Part shown: positions 50,293-60,642 of the stretch, piece after piece
How the letters are laid out: every line of letters starts with the position of its first letter
Position numbering within the stretch: position 1 is the stretch's first letter
NCBI RefSeq assembly: GCF_000416235.1
Contig: NZ_ATLO01000035.1
Coordinates: forward strand, 62,001-126,000
Direction of reading: 5' to 3'
DNA: 64,000 nt
Source of the DNA: Pseudomonas sp. CFII64
GTDB lineage: Bacteria > Pseudomonadota > Gammaproteobacteria > Pseudomonadales > Pseudomonadaceae
Position numbers and translations under genes: made by a program
The notes under the pieces: generated by a model
Database searches by the model: none
What the model saw: the letters and a program-made list of their open reading frames with translations, nothing else
What the model was told of the DNA's origin: nothing

Positions 50293-52335
50293 ATGAGTAA
50301 GACAGGCAGATCCTTACAAGGCGCGCGTAGTCGTTCGCAGATCATAGTGTTGTTCGTCGCGCTGATCATTTGCATCATGTTGCTGTTCGTCAATTTCGCC
50401 TACCTCAACACTCAGTCGAATTACGATAAGCAGTACATCGGGCATGCTGGCGAATTGCGCGTGCTGTCCCAGCGCATCGCCAAGAACGCCACTGAAGCCG
50501 CCGCCGGTAAAGCGGCCGCGTTCAAATTGCTCACCGACGCGCGCAACGATTTCGACATGCGCTGGGGGTTTCTGCGAAAAGGCGACAAAGCCACTGGCCT
50601 GCCGCCCGCGCCTCATGAAGTGCGCGACGAGCTGCAAGCGGTGCAAAACGACTGGGAAACCCTGCGCAAGAGCACGGATGTGATCCTTGCCAGCGAACAG
50701 ACCGTGCTCTCGTTGCACCAGGTCGCCGCGACTCTGGCCGAAACCATCCCGCAATTGCAGGTCGAGTACGACAAAGTCGTCGAAATCCTCCTGCAAAGCC
50801 GCGCGCCGGCCAGCCAGATTGCGCTGGCCCAGCGCCAATCGCTGCTGGCTGAGCGGATTCTGGGCTCGGTCAACAAGGTGCTGTCCGGCGATGACACGGC
50901 AGTGCAGGCCGCCGACTCGTTTGGGCGCGATGCCAGCCAGTTTGGTCGGGTGCTGAGCGGCATGCTCGACGGCAATGTGACCTTGAAGATCACCCAGGTC
51001 GAAGACCGCGACGCCCGGACGCGACTTGCGGAAATTTCCGAGCTGTTTGAATTCGTCTCAGGCTCGGTGGATGAGATTCTCGAAACGTCGCCGGAGTTGT
51101 TTCAGGTTCGCGAGTCTTCCGGCAAGATTTTCAGCACCTCGCAAACCCTGCTGGATGAAACCTCGGTACTGGCCAACAGCCTTGAACACTTGGCCAACAT
51201 GCGTTCGGCCAACACCATCGGTGGTTATGTGCTCGGCTTGCTGGCCTTGACGTCGATCATCCTGATCGGCCTGGTGATGGTCCGCGAGACCAACCGTCAG
51301 TTGCGGGAAACCGCCGAGAAGAACGAGCGCAACCAGGCCGCGATCATGCGTCTGCTCGATGAGATCGAGAATCTGGCCGATGGCGATCTGACGGTTGCCG
51401 CCACGGTGACCGAAGACTTCACCGGAGCCATCGCCGACTCCATCAATTACTCCGTCGATCAGCTGCGCGAACTGGTCGCGACCATCAACCTGACCGCCGA
51501 GCAGGTGTTCGGCGCGGTCAAGGACACCCAGACCACCGCGACCCAGCTGGCCGCCGCTTCCGAGCATCAGGCGTTGCAGATCGCGGCGGCGTCCAACGCG
51601 ATCAACGACATGGCGGTTTCCATCGATCAGGTTTCTGCCAACGCGCTGGAGTCGTCATCGGTGGCCGAGCGTTCAGTGACCATCGCCAACAAAGGCAACG
51701 AAGTGGTGCACAACACCATTTACGGCATGGACACCATTCGCGAGCAGATTCAGGACACCTCCAAACGCATCAAGCGCCTGGGCGAGTCCTCCCAGGAGAT
51801 CGGCGATATTGTCAGCCTGATCGATGACATTGCTGATCAAACCAATATTCTCGCCTTGAACGCCGCCATCCAGGCTTCCATGGCCGGTGACGCGGGTCGT
51901 GGTTTTGCCGTGGTTGCCGACGAAGTACAGCGCCTGGCCGAACGTTCGTCGTCGGCGACCAAGCAGATTGAAACCCTGGTGCGGGCCATTCAGAACGACA
52001 CCAACGAAGCGGTCATCTCCATGGAGCAGACCACCACCGAAGTGGTGCGTGGCGCGCGTCTGGCGCAGGATGCCGGGGTTGCTCTGGAAGAAATCGAAGG
52101 CGTGTCGAAAATTCTCGCCGCATTGATCGAAAGCATCACCAAGGCTGCGCAGCAACAGGCCGTGCTGGGGCAACAGCTGTCCCAGACCATGACAGTGATC
52201 CAGCAAACCACGTCGCAAACCACTTCGGGTACAGCGGCCACGGCACGCAGCATGGGCAATCTGGCGAAAATGGCCAGCGAGATGCGTCGCTCGGTTTCCG
52301 GTTTCACCTTGCCGTCCTCGAAAGACCGCGGCTAA
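50293..52335 (+). CDS. pilJ: Methyl-accepting chemotaxis protein PilJ
   Basis: 680 residues. First membrane helix at about residues 16-37, PilJ-type periplasmic region rich in helices (HAGELRVLSQRIAKNATEAA, a type IV pili methyl-accepting motif), second helix about 310-330, then HAMP and a long cytoplasmic signalling domain with the hairpin tip DIADQTNILALNAAIQASMAGDAGRGFAVVADEVQRLAERS. It senses surface contact or pilin. In P. aeruginosa pilK, a methyltransferase gene, follows; here chpA follows after 50 bp. Confidence 0.94.
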   Translation: MSKTGRSLQGARSRSQIIVLFVALIICIMLLFVNFAYLNTQSNYDKQYIGHAGELRVLSQRIAKNATEAAAGKAAAFKLLTDARNDFDMRWGFLRKGDKATGLPPAPHEVRDELQAVQNDWETLRKSTDVILASEQTVLSLHQVAATLAETIPQLQVEYDKVVEILLQSRAPASQIALAQRQSLLAERILGSVNKVLSGDDTAVQAADSFGRDASQFGRVLSGMLDGNVTLKITQVEDRDARTRLAEISELFEFVSGSVDEILETSPELFQVRESSGKIFSTSQTLLDETSVLANSLEHLANMRSANTIGGYVLGLLALTSIILIGLVMVRETNRQLRETAEKNERNQAAIMRLLDEIENLADGDLTVAATVTEDFTGAIADSINYSVDQLRELVATINLTAEQVFGAVKDTQTTATQLAAASEHQALQIAAASNAINDMAVSIDQVSANALESSSVAERSVTIANKGNEVVHNTIYGMDTIREQIQDTSKRIKRLGESSQEIGDIVSLIDDIADQTNILALNAAIQASMAGDAGRGFAVVADEVQRLAERSSSATKQIETLVRAIQNDTNEAVISMEQTTTEVVRGARLAQDAGVALEEIEGVSKILAALIESITKAAQQQAVLGQQLSQTMTVIQQTTSQTTSGTAATARSMGNLAKMASEMRRSVSGFTLPSSKDRG

Positions 52336-52385
52336 CTAAACGAACGACTTTGCGATGAGCAATGGTTGAGGGGATTGGAGTCGTC

Positions 52386-55300
52386 ATGGCTGATCGGCAC
52401 GACTATGTGGCGCTGGAGTGGGTAAAGGGCGAAATCGCCGAAACACTCAAGCAGGCCCGCCAGGCCCTGGAACTGTTTGTCGCCGACCCGGCGCAAACAG
52501 AGGCGATGGACGCTTGTCTGGATGGCGTGCATCAGGTCCACGGCAGCCTGCAGATGATCGAGTTCTACGGCGCGGCCCTGCTCGCCGAAGAAATCGAGCA
52601 GCTGGCGCTGGCCTTGCAGCAGGATCGCGTCGGCCAGCGGGCCGAAGCCGTGCAACTGCTGACCCAGGCGTTGACTCAATTGCCGGTGTATCTGGACCGC
52701 ATTCATTCGGCGCGCCGCGATCTGCCGTTGGTGGTTCTGCCACTGCTCAACGATCTGCGCAGCGCCCGTGGCGAAAGCCTGCTGTCGGAAACCAGCCTGT
52801 TCGCCCCGCAACTGGTCAGCGTGCCGCCACTGGGCGCGCAAGCCCTGGCGCAACGTGATACGCCCGAGCTGCCCGGTCTGCTGCGCAAATTGCGCCAGAC
52901 CTTGCAAACCGCGTTGGTCGGCCTGTTGCGTGAGCAGGATGTACAGGTGCAGCTGGGCTACATGGGCAAGGTCTTCGCCCGCCTGGAACTGCTGTGCAAC
53001 GAAGCGCCGCTGGGACCGCTGTGGCAGATTGCTTCGGCGTTGGTGGAAACCATGGTCAACGGCAACTTCACCAACAGCCCGGCCTTGCGCAGCTTGCTCA
53101 AGGATGCCGACAAGGAACTCAAGCGTCTGCTTGATCACGGCATCGAAGCCATCAATCAGCCGGCGCCGGACGAACTGCTGAAAAGCCTGCTGTTTTATAT
53201 CGCCAAGTCCGACAGCCAGGCACCCCGCATGCTCGACCTGAAAGACCAATACGGCCTGGATCAGGCCTTGCCCGACACGTCGCTGGCCGATCAGCAGAGC
53301 GCCCACATCGGCGGCCCGGATCGGGATGCGATGCGCTCGGTGATCGTGGCGCTGTGCGAAGAGCTGGTGCGGGTCAAGGAGCGGCTGGACGTCTTCGTGC
53401 GTGGCGACCGCCTGCATGTCAGCGAACTCAACGGGCTGCTGCCGCCGTTGCGGCAGGTGGCCGATACCTTGGCGGTATTGGGTTTCGGACAGCCGCGCAA
53501 AGTCATCATCGATCAGCTGAGCGTCGTTCAGGGCCTGGCTCAGGGCCAGCGCGAGCCCAGTGACGCGGCGCTGATGGACGTGGCGGGCGCGCTGCTGTAC
53601 GTCGAGGCCACGCTGGCCGGCATGATCGGCACCGTGGAGCAGGCCCGTCGTGAAGACAGCCGCTTGCCCACCACCGACCTGACGCAGATTCATCAACTGG
53701 TGATTCGCGAAGCCCGGGTCGGTTTGCAGCAGGCCAAGGATGTGATCATCGATTACATCGACGGCGAATGGGACCGGCAGCGACTCGAACCCTTGTCCGC
53801 GCTGCTGGTGCAAGTGCGTGGCGCGCTGGCGATGATCCCGCTGGCGCGCGCTGCCAGTCTGTTGGCGGCGTGCAACGACTACATCCTCGAACACTTGCTG
53901 GTCGACGAAAATCGCCCCGCGTGGACCCAGCTCGACAGCCTCGCCGATACCCTGACCGGCATCGAGTATTACCTGGAGCGCATGGGCGAAGACCCCGAAG
54001 CGCCGGGCGAGCAGGTGCTCGACATGGCCCAGGAAAGCCTCGCGCTGCTGGGCTATTCACCCACGCCCGATGCCATGGAAGTGCCGCTGCTGGATGAAGT
54101 CATCAGCCAGGACGAAATCCTTGAGTTGCAAGCGCGGCAGGCACTGGTCAGCCCGACGCAGACCATCGCCGACGTGCTGGGCAGTCCGGTTTCCGCCGTC
54201 AATCCACCCGCCCGCAACATGCCCGCCAGCCTGTTGCCGCCGCCCGCCGACGAAGAGGGTGTTGACGACGAGCTGCTGGAAGTTTTCCTCGAAGAAACCG
54301 AAGAAGTGCTGGCGGCGCTGCAGGAATACCTGCCGCGCTGGTTCGCCTCGCTCGATAACGGCAACGCCAATGGCGACCCCGGCAATGCGAGCGCGCTGAC
54401 CGAAATACGCCGCGCGTTCCACACCCTCAAGGGCAGCGGACGCATGGTGCGGGCGCTGATTCTCGGCGAGTTGGCGTGGTCGGTGGAAAACCTGCTTAAC
54501 CGGGTTCTGGAAAGCAACGTCAAACCCGATCAGCACGTGCAGCAACTGCTGACTGAGGTTCTGGCGCTACTGCCGCAAGTGATTCGCGACTTCGCCGACA
54601 ATGCCCAACGCCAGCGTGACGATGTCGACCTGCTGGCTGCTCGCGCCCACGCCCTGGCCCGGGGCAAAGGGCCGCTGAGCTTCGAAGCGGACGTTGCTGA
54701 AACGGACGATGAAGCGCTGGATCCGCAACTGCTGGAGATTTTCCGTCAGGAAGCCCGCAGCCATCTGGATAACCTGCAACGCTTTCTCGATAACGCCGCC
54801 GAGGATTCGTCACCGTCTATCACCGATGAATTGCTGCGCGCCTTGCATACCCTCAAAGGCAGCGCCTCCATGGCCGGCGTGGTGCCGATTGCCGAGCTGG
54901 CCAGCCCGCTTGACCAGCTGGCCCGGGAGTTCAAGGCCAACCTCATCGCGCTGGGCCAGGCGGAGCTCGATCTGCTGCGCAGCGCCGAGCCGCTGTTTCA
55001 CCAGGGTCTGGAGCAACTGGACAGCGAGCCGCTCAAGCCGATTCCGGGTGCGGACAGCCTGATCGAAGCGGCCCATGCGCTGCTCAATGAGCGCCTGGCC
55101 GCCGCACTCAGCGCGTCCAGCAACGGTTTGCGGATCAAACACAATCCGCAGTTGATCGCCACCTTTCTTGCCGAAGGCATGGACATCCTGCTCGACGCTG
55201 AAAGCCTGTTGCAGCGCTGGCGCCAGCACCCCGGCGAGCGTCAGGAACTCAGCGCCTTGCTGGAAGAGTTGACCACGCTGGGTCACGGCGCGCACCTGGC

Positions 55301-58300
55301 GGACCTGCCGCAAGTCGATGAACTGTGCGAAGCCTTGCTCGACCTGTACGGCGCCGTGGAAGAAAGCAGCCTAGCGGTCAGCGCGTTGTTTTTTGATGAG
55401 GCCGAACACGCGCACGAAGCGTTGATCAACATGCTCGATCAAGTCGCCGCCGGGCAGGAAGTCGAAGCGCGTCCCGAGCGTGTGCTGGCTTTGCGCGACC
55501 TGCTGGATCAGGCGCTGGACCCCGGCGCCATGGGCCTGATCAAAAGTCATGATGGCGGCGCGTCGAGCATCACCGATCTGCACGCTGCAACCGAGCAACT
55601 GAGCACCGCGCTGGCGGTTGAAGAGGGCAGCGACGCGCGCTACGACTTTTCCGGCCTGGACGAGGAAATCGTCGAGATCTTCCTCGAAGAAGCCGTGGAT
55701 ATTCTCGACAGCGCCGGCCAGGCCCTACAACGCTGGCTCGACGATCCCGAAAACGCCCAGCCGCTGTCTTCCCTGCAACGGGATCTGCACACCCTCAAGG
55801 GCGGCGCGCGGATGGCGGAAATCACCACCATCGGCGACCTGGCCCACGAGCTGGAAGCCTTGTATGAAGGGCTGATCGACCGCCGCTACAGTTATTCCCC
55901 GGAAATGGCCGAGTTGCTGGTCAGCAGTCACGACCAGCTGGCGTTGATGCTGGAACAACTGCAAAAGCAGCAACCTTTGGCTGATCCGGCGGCCTTGATC
56001 GAAGCCATCAGTGTCCTGCGCCTGGGCAATGTTCCGGCCCCGCCGCCAATCCCTGAGGCTCCGTCAGTGGCGGCCGCCGAAGAGCGCGATCCCGAGTTGC
56101 TGGAGATTTTCCTCGAGGAAGGTTTCGACCTCAGCGAAAGCTCTGCCGCGTCGCTGGCGCGCTGGCAGGCCGATCCCGACAACATGCTGGAAGTGGAAAA
56201 CCTGCTGCGCGATCTGCACACCCTCAAAGGTGGCGCACGCATGGTGGAAATCGCCCCCATTGGCGATCTGGCCCATGAAATGGAATCGCTGTACGAGGGG
56301 CTTTCGGCAGGGCAACTGCGCCCTGACCCGTTGATCATGAGCCTGCTGCAAAGCGGTCATGATCTGCTGGCCGACATGCTCGATGCCGTGCGCGCCGATA
56401 AACCTTTGCCCAGCGCAGCGCTGCTGATCGACAGCATTCGCAAGCACGCCAACCCCGGCACCGCGCCTGAACCACTGCCTGCTCTGGTCCAGCCCGAAGC
56501 CGAATTGGTGGTCACGGCGCGAGCAGTTTCCAGTGTCGAAAGTGACACCGAGCGTTCAGCGCCGGAGATGGTCAAGGTCGCCGCTGAGGAGCTGGAAAAC
56601 CTGGTGAATCTGGCCGGAGAAACTTCGATCTTTCGCGGGCGTATCGAACAGCAGGTCACCGACGCTCAAGCGGCACTGGCGGAAATGGCAACGACCATCG
56701 AACGGATGCGCGACCAGCTGCGCCGCCTGGACGTCGAAACCCAGGGCAGCCTGCTCAGCCGCGAACAGGTGCAAGCCGAGCGCCTGGGTTACGAAGATTT
56801 CGACCCGCTGGAAATGGATCGCCATTCGCAACTGCAACAACTGTCCCGGGCGCTGTTCGAGTCCGCGTCGGACTTGATGGACCTCAAGGAAACCCTCGAC
56901 GCCCGTGGCACCGACGCACAAACGCTGTTGCTGCAACAGGCGCGGGTCAATACCGATTTGCAGGAAGGGCTGATGCGTACGCGCATGGTGCCTTTCGAGC
57001 GACTGATGCCACGGCTCAAACGCATCGTTCGCCAGGTCTCCGGCGAGCTGCACAAGAAAGTCCGCTTCGACGTGGGCGATGCCGAAGGCGAAATGGACCG
57101 CAGCGTGCTCGAACGCATGGTCGCGCCCCTGGAACACATGCTGCGCAATGCCATCGACCATGGCCTGGAAACCACCGAAAAGCGCCTGGCCGATGGCAAG
57201 CCGGAATACGGCACCATCAGCCTGAGCCTGAATCATGAAGGCGGCGATATCGTCATCCAGATGCATGACGATGGCGCCGGTATTGACCTCGACGCTGTGC
57301 GGCGCAAGGCCCGCAAACGCGGCCTGATCGCTGCCGACGCACAGCCCGGCGACTACGAAACCCTGCAGTTCATCCTCCAGCCGGGGTTTTCCACGGCCGA
57401 GACCATCACCCAGATTTCCGGACGCGGCGTCGGCATGGATGTGGTTCACGCCGAGGTCAGGCAACTGGGCGGCACCATGTCGATTCAGTCGACGTCCGGG
57501 CAAGGCACCCAGTTCAGCATCCGCCTGCCATTCTCGGTGTCGGTCAACCGCGCGCTGATGGTGCAATGCGGCGAAGAGCTATACGCGGTACCGCTCAATA
57601 CCGTCGAAGGCATCGTGCGCGTCATGCCCGGCGAGCTGGAAGCGTGTTACCAGTCGATCCCGCCGCGTTACCAATACGGCGAGCGCGTCTACGAGTTGCG
57701 TTATCTCGGCGAACTGCTCAATAACGGCCAGCCGCCCAAACTCGTTGGCCAGACCCAACCGCTGCCGGTGCTGCTGGTGCATGTGCATGACCAATGGGTT
57801 GCGGTGCAAGTCGATGCACTGGCCGGCTCGCGGGAAATCGTCGTGAAAAGCCTCGGCGCGCAATTCGCCGGCGTACAGGGCATTTCCGGCGCGACCATTC
57901 TTGGCGATGGCAGCGTAGTGCTGATTCTCGACCTGCTGGCGCATATTCGCGCCTTGCATGGCCGTTTGCAGTCCCGGCTCAACTCCGGCCTGAGCACCCC
58001 GGCCTACAGCGAAATCGAGCCCGCGCGACGTTTGCTGGTGATGGTGGTGGATGACTCGGTTACCGTGCGCAAGGTCACCAGCCGGCTGCTGGAGCGCAAC
58101 GGCATGACCGTGCTGACCGCCAAGGACGGGGTCGACGCCATGGCGCTGCTCAAGGAACACACGCCGGACATCATGCTGCTGGATATCGAAATGCCGCGCA
58201 TGGATGGCTTCGAAGTGGCGATCAATATCCGCAACGACGAGCGCCTCAAGGACCTGCCGATCATCATGATCACCTCACGCTCCGGCCAGAAACACCGGGA

Positions 58301-58400
58301 CCGCGCCATGGCCAGCGGCGTCAACGACTACCTGAGCAAGCCTTATCAGGAATCGGTGCTGCTCGACAGCATCGCCCACTGGAGTCAGATCAATGCCTAG
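52386..58400 (+). CDS. chpA: Chemosensory hybrid histidine kinase ChpA (PilL)
   Basis: 2004 residues from ATG 52386 (GGAG 7 bp upstream; an in-frame ATG at 52362 is less likely). Domains in order: N-terminal FimL-like Hpt-type region with His52 (VHQVHGS); four canonical HTLKG phosphotransfer domains with His679, His821, His1135 and His1278; CheA dimerisation helix; HATPase core with LRNAIDHGLE (from 1586), DDGAGID (1628) and GRGVGMDVV; CheW-like domain (about 1710-1870); receiver domain with Asp1889-1890 and phospho-acceptor Asp1933. A further degenerate Hpt-like segment (LTTLGHGAHLADL) lies between the second and third. P. aeruginosa ChpA is about 2470 residues, so this one is shorter. It phosphorylates PilG and PilH to control type IV pili. 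Confidence 0.94.
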   Translation: MADRHDYVALEWVKGEIAETLKQARQALELFVADPAQTEAMDACLDGVHQVHGSLQMIEFYGAALLAEEIEQLALALQQDRVGQRAEAVQLLTQALTQLPVYLDRIHSARRDLPLVVLPLLNDLRSARGESLLSETSLFAPQLVSVPPLGAQALAQRDTPELPGLLRKLRQTLQTALVGLLREQDVQVQLGYMGKVFARLELLCNEAPLGPLWQIASALVETMVNGNFTNSPALRSLLKDADKELKRLLDHGIEAINQPAPDELLKSLLFYIAKSDSQAPRMLDLKDQYGLDQALPDTSLADQQSAHIGGPDRDAMRSVIVALCEELVRVKERLDVFVRGDRLHVSELNGLLPPLRQVADTLAVLGFGQPRKVIIDQLSVVQGLAQGQREPSDAALMDVAGALLYVEATLAGMIGTVEQARREDSRLPTTDLTQIHQLVIREARVGLQQAKDVIIDYIDGEWDRQRLEPLSALLVQVRGALAMIPLARAASLLAACNDYILEHLLVDENRPAWTQLDSLADTLTGIEYYLERMGEDPEAPGEQVLDMAQESLALLGYSPTPDAMEVPLLDEVISQDEILELQARQALVSPTQTIADVLGSPVSAVNPPARNMPASLLPPPADEEGVDDELLEVFLEETEEVLAALQEYLPRWFASLDNGNANGDPGNASALTEIRRAFHTLKGSGRMVRALILGELAWSVENLLNRVLESNVKPDQHVQQLLTEVLALLPQVIRDFADNAQRQRDDVDLLAARAHALARGKGPLSFEADVAETDDEALDPQLLEIFRQEARSHLDNLQRFLDNAAEDSSPSITDELLRALHTLKGSASMAGVVPIAELASPLDQLAREFKANLIALGQAELDLLRSAEPLFHQGLEQLDSEPLKPIPGADSLIEAAHALLNERLAAALSASSNGLRIKHNPQLIATFLAEGMDILLDAESLLQRWRQHPGERQELSALLEELTTLGHGAHLADLPQVDELCEALLDLYGAVEESSLAVSALFFDEAEHAHEALINMLDQVAAGQEVEARPERVLALRDLLDQALDPGAMGLIKSHDGGASSITDLHAATEQLSTALAVEEGSDARYDFSGLDEEIVEIFLEEAVDILDSAGQALQRWLDDPENAQPLSSLQRDLHTLKGGARMAEITTIGDLAHELEALYEGLIDRRYSYSPEMAELLVSSHDQLALMLEQLQKQQPLADPAALIEAISVLRLGNVPAPPPIPEAPSVAAAEERDPELLEIFLEEGFDLSESSAASLARWQADPDNMLEVENLLRDLHTLKGGARMVEIAPIGDLAHEMESLYEGLSAGQLRPDPLIMSLLQSGHDLLADMLDAVRADKPLPSAALLIDSIRKHANPGTAPEPLPALVQPEAELVVTARAVSSVESDTERSAPEMVKVAAEELENLVNLAGETSIFRGRIEQQVTDAQAALAEMATTIERMRDQLRRLDVETQGSLLSREQVQAERLGYEDFDPLEMDRHSQLQQLSRALFESASDLMDLKETLDARGTDAQTLLLQQARVNTDLQEGLMRTRMVPFERLMPRLKRIVRQVSGELHKKVRFDVGDAEGEMDRSVLERMVAPLEHMLRNAIDHGLETTEKRLADGKPEYGTISLSLNHEGGDIVIQMHDDGAGIDLDAVRRKARKRGLIAADAQPGDYETLQFILQPGFSTAETITQISGRGVGMDVVHAEVRQLGGTMSIQSTSGQGTQFSIRLPFSVSVNRALMVQCGEELYAVPLNTVEGIVRVMPGELEACYQSIPPRYQYGERVYELRYLGELLNNGQPPKLVGQTQPLPVLLVHVHDQWVAVQVDALAGSREIVVKSLGAQFAGVQGISGATILGDGSVVLILDLLAHIRALHGRLQSRLNSGLSTPAYSEIEPARRLLVMVVDDSVTVRKVTSRLLERNGMTVLTAKDGVDAMALLKEHTPDIMLLDIEMPRMDGFEVAINIRNDERLKDLPIIMITSRSGQKHRDRAMASGVNDYLSKPYQESVLLDSIAHWSQINA

Positions 58401-58863
58401 CGCCGCCGCCAACTCCAGCCATCTGGCAACCCTGACCGGCTTGATCCTGCCTCTGAGCGACCGCAACCTGGTCCTGCCCAACGTCGCCGTGGCCGAGTTG
58501 ATCGATTATCAGGACAGCTCCGCCGACCTCGATGCACCCGAATGGTATCTGGGGCCGATCAGTTGGCGTCAGCGCACGTTGCCGTTGCTCAGCTTCGAAG
58601 CCGCCTGTGGAGGCCGCACCCGCGTCGGCGGCCGCGCGCGCATCGTCGTGCTCAACGCCCTGGGCAATCACGACGACCTCAAATTCATTGCCCTGCTGAT
58701 CCAGGGCATTCCCCGCTCCTGCAAACTCGACAGCCAACTCAGCTACGTCGACGTACCGCTGGCCGAACTTGAACTGGCCGCCGTGCAAGTCGGCGAAACC
58801 CTGGCACGGATTCCCGATCTGGTGGGGCTGGAGCAGTGGGTGGTGGAGGCGGGGTTGGTTTAA
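58393..58863 (+). CDS. chpC: CheW-like chemosensory protein ChpC
   Basis: 156 residues, a compact CheW domain (GLILPLSDRNLVLPNVAVAELIDYQ ... RARIVVLNALG ... FIALLIQGIPRSCKL). It starts inside the last codons of chpA (8-bp overlap), so translation is coupled. In P. aeruginosa chpC is a second adaptor for the ChpA kinase. No chpD or chpE follows; a convergent hipA gene ends 7 bp later. Confidence 0.92.
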   Translation: MPSAAANSSHLATLTGLILPLSDRNLVLPNVAVAELIDYQDSSADLDAPEWYLGPISWRQRTLPLLSFEAACGGRTRVGGRARIVVLNALGNHDDLKFIALLIQGIPRSCKLDSQLSYVDVPLAELELAAVQVGETLARIPDLVGLEQWVVEAGLV

Positions 58864-58870
58864 TCCGCTC

Positions 58871-60163
58871 CTACTTCCGGTCGCCGTGCCCGTTTTCTGC
58901 CAGCCGGAATGCGGCTGCCATCTCGCTCTGTTCCTGCTGCCCCAACCCAATCGCTCCCGCCACATTGCGCCATTGCGAAACGACATCTCGACAGTCATCA
59001 ATGATTTCGTTTGCCTGGGCCAGTGACAGTCGGAAATACCTACAGACCGAACGGGCAAGATCCAGATCCAGTGCGTTGTCATGCTCGCTGACATTGAGTT
59101 TTAGCCCCGTGCCGTAACTCATCGGGTTCATGTCATAAGCGTCGGACAGCTTCCAGCCTTTGCCCGGCACCAGGAGAAAACCATGGTTGCGCAGGTGATC
59201 GTCTGTATTGGAAATCAGCATATTGAAAACGATGCGAGTCCAGAGCTCTTTCACGTCAGCATTTGGCTGAGCACCTTGACTCATCAGGGTCTCGGCGATC
59301 TCGAGATAGCTGACGCCGGTTGAGGCATCATCCCCGTCGGTGTGTCCGGTCAGCGTCATGGCCGACGCAAAGTGAATACGTTTGCCTGCGGGTGTCCGGT
59401 CGAAACGTTTGATGAGGAACGTATGCTCACGACTGGCATAGCGCCCGTGCTGTGCCTCGGGAACGCGAATGCCGCAGGCTTGAGCCAAGGCATGGACCAC
59501 TGACTCCCATGCGCCAACGTCATAGCCATCCCTGGCGCTGGGGAATTTTGCGATCCAGAACTGGCCGTCTGGATCAACCACTGTGGCCTTGGGCCGGGCA
59601 CCGCCCAATGAACCTCCTGGTGCGAGTAGCATGCGAAGCCAGTCATCCACCAGCGGCGCCGTATTGCTCTCATCCGTTTCCAGCGCCCGGCTGGCCTGCT
59701 CAAGGGCTCTCAACATCACCAGCGGTGGCGCGGCTTGCCCATGGTTGTCATCAAGAAACGCCCCCGTGTCATCTACTCTCAGTCGCAATGCGCCTACCCG
59801 AAACAAATCGTGTACCCCGAGTAGAAAATCGGACTCGTACAATCGGTCATTCGAGTCAGCCAGTCCGCTACGTTTTTCTCGATCCAGTCTTCGCTTCATA
59901 AGCAATCGACCCCAGTGATCCGGACTCGAATCAGCAAATAGCCCGAAAGCGTCCTGCCCCTGCTGAGGGTATTGCGGTCCTGAATATGGGCTCAGCGCCG
60001 GATCCAACTGGATATTTCGCATCCAGGGTGCTGTCAGTGCCGATGGGTCATATTCGAACTCGAATATTTCTCGCTGGTTGCTGCGGCGCACATGCAGAAT
60101 GCCGAGTTTTGCCGGAAACTCCAGTCCTTCCCAGTCTGCATATGCCGCGATTGTCTGGTTCAT
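58871..60163 (-). CDS. hipA: HipA-family serine/threonine kinase toxin
   Basis: 430 residues. The N-terminal HipA subdomain is followed by a PI3/4-kinase-like core: GGARPKATVVD (ATP lid), HTFLIKRFDR, catalytic loop ISNTDDHLRNHGFLL with the Asp base, and LSDAYDMNP as the metal-binding D-motif. HipA toxins phosphorylate tRNA synthetases (Glu or related) and cause growth arrest. Its start overlaps the hipB stop by 4 bp, the antitoxin-first order expected of a hipBA operon. All kinase motifs seem intact. Confidence 0.9.
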   Translation of the reverse strand: MNQTIAAYADWEGLEFPAKLGILHVRRSNQREIFEFEYDPSALTAPWMRNIQLDPALSPYSGPQYPQQGQDAFGLFADSSPDHWGRLLMKRRLDREKRSGLADSNDRLYESDFLLGVHDLFRVGALRLRVDDTGAFLDDNHGQAAPPLVMLRALEQASRALETDESNTAPLVDDWLRMLLAPGGSLGGARPKATVVDPDGQFWIAKFPSARDGYDVGAWESVVHALAQACGIRVPEAQHGRYASREHTFLIKRFDRTPAGKRIHFASAMTLTGHTDGDDASTGVSYLEIAETLMSQGAQPNADVKELWTRIVFNMLISNTDDHLRNHGFLLVPGKGWKLSDAYDMNPMSYGTGLKLNVSEHDNALDLDLARSVCRYFRLSLAQANEIIDDCRDVVSQWRNVAGAIGLGQQEQSEMAAAFRLAENGHGDRK

Positions 60164-60642
60164 CGATCCGTCTCGTCATCAGGTTTCTTGCTGCGTTTAA
60201 CGATAAATCTCTGCAGCTCGTTTGCATGGGTGGTCGGGCTGGATACATCGCTTTTATCCGAAAACGGCTCAGCTTGCCGCAGGTCTGGAGTGGTCCCCAT
60301 GTTTGGGGAAACACTTGAATCTTTCACTGCAACCGCCCTGCGTGAATTTGCTTTGGGCAACAAGTCGGCGTCCTGGAGCTGACGACCGAGAACATCGTCC
60401 GCTGCAACAAGGTCAAGATCCTTTTCAAGACCGAGGACCCGCATCACCGATAGATAGGCGCCAATGGTGACACCCGCGCCGCCTTCCTCAACATTACGCA
60501 GGGTCATTGCCGACATGCCTGCACGCTCTGCGACCTGTTTGGCGGTCAATTTTCGACGCAGTCGTGCCGTCTTCAAACGCCCACCCAGCTGGTGAAGACG
60601 CGATTCGGAAACGGGGAGGAGGGGGGCGGTTTTTCTGGCCAT
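60160..60642 (-). CDS. hipB: HipB-like XRE-family antitoxin with a long C-terminal tail
   Basis: 160 residues. XRE helix-turn-helix at about residues 20-75 (GGRLKTARLRRKLTAKQVAERAGMSAMTLRNVEEG). The remaining 85 residues are polar and predicted disordered; the classical E. coli HipB is only 88 residues, so the tail is an extra feature, ending ELQRFIVKRSKK. It should bind and silence HipA and repress its own operon at the operator just upstream. Confidence 0.85.
   Translation of the reverse strand: MARKTAPLLPVSESRLHQLGGRLKTARLRRKLTAKQVAERAGMSAMTLRNVEEGGAGVTIGAYLSVMRVLGLEKDLDLVAADDVLGRQLQDADLLPKANSRRAVAVKDSSVSPNMGTTPDLRQAEPFSDKSDVSSPTTHANELQRFIVKRSKKPDDETDR

Noticed and set aside
52332..53894. 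520-codon frame opposite chpA
   Set aside because: Antisense shadow of the GC-rich chpA coding sequence.
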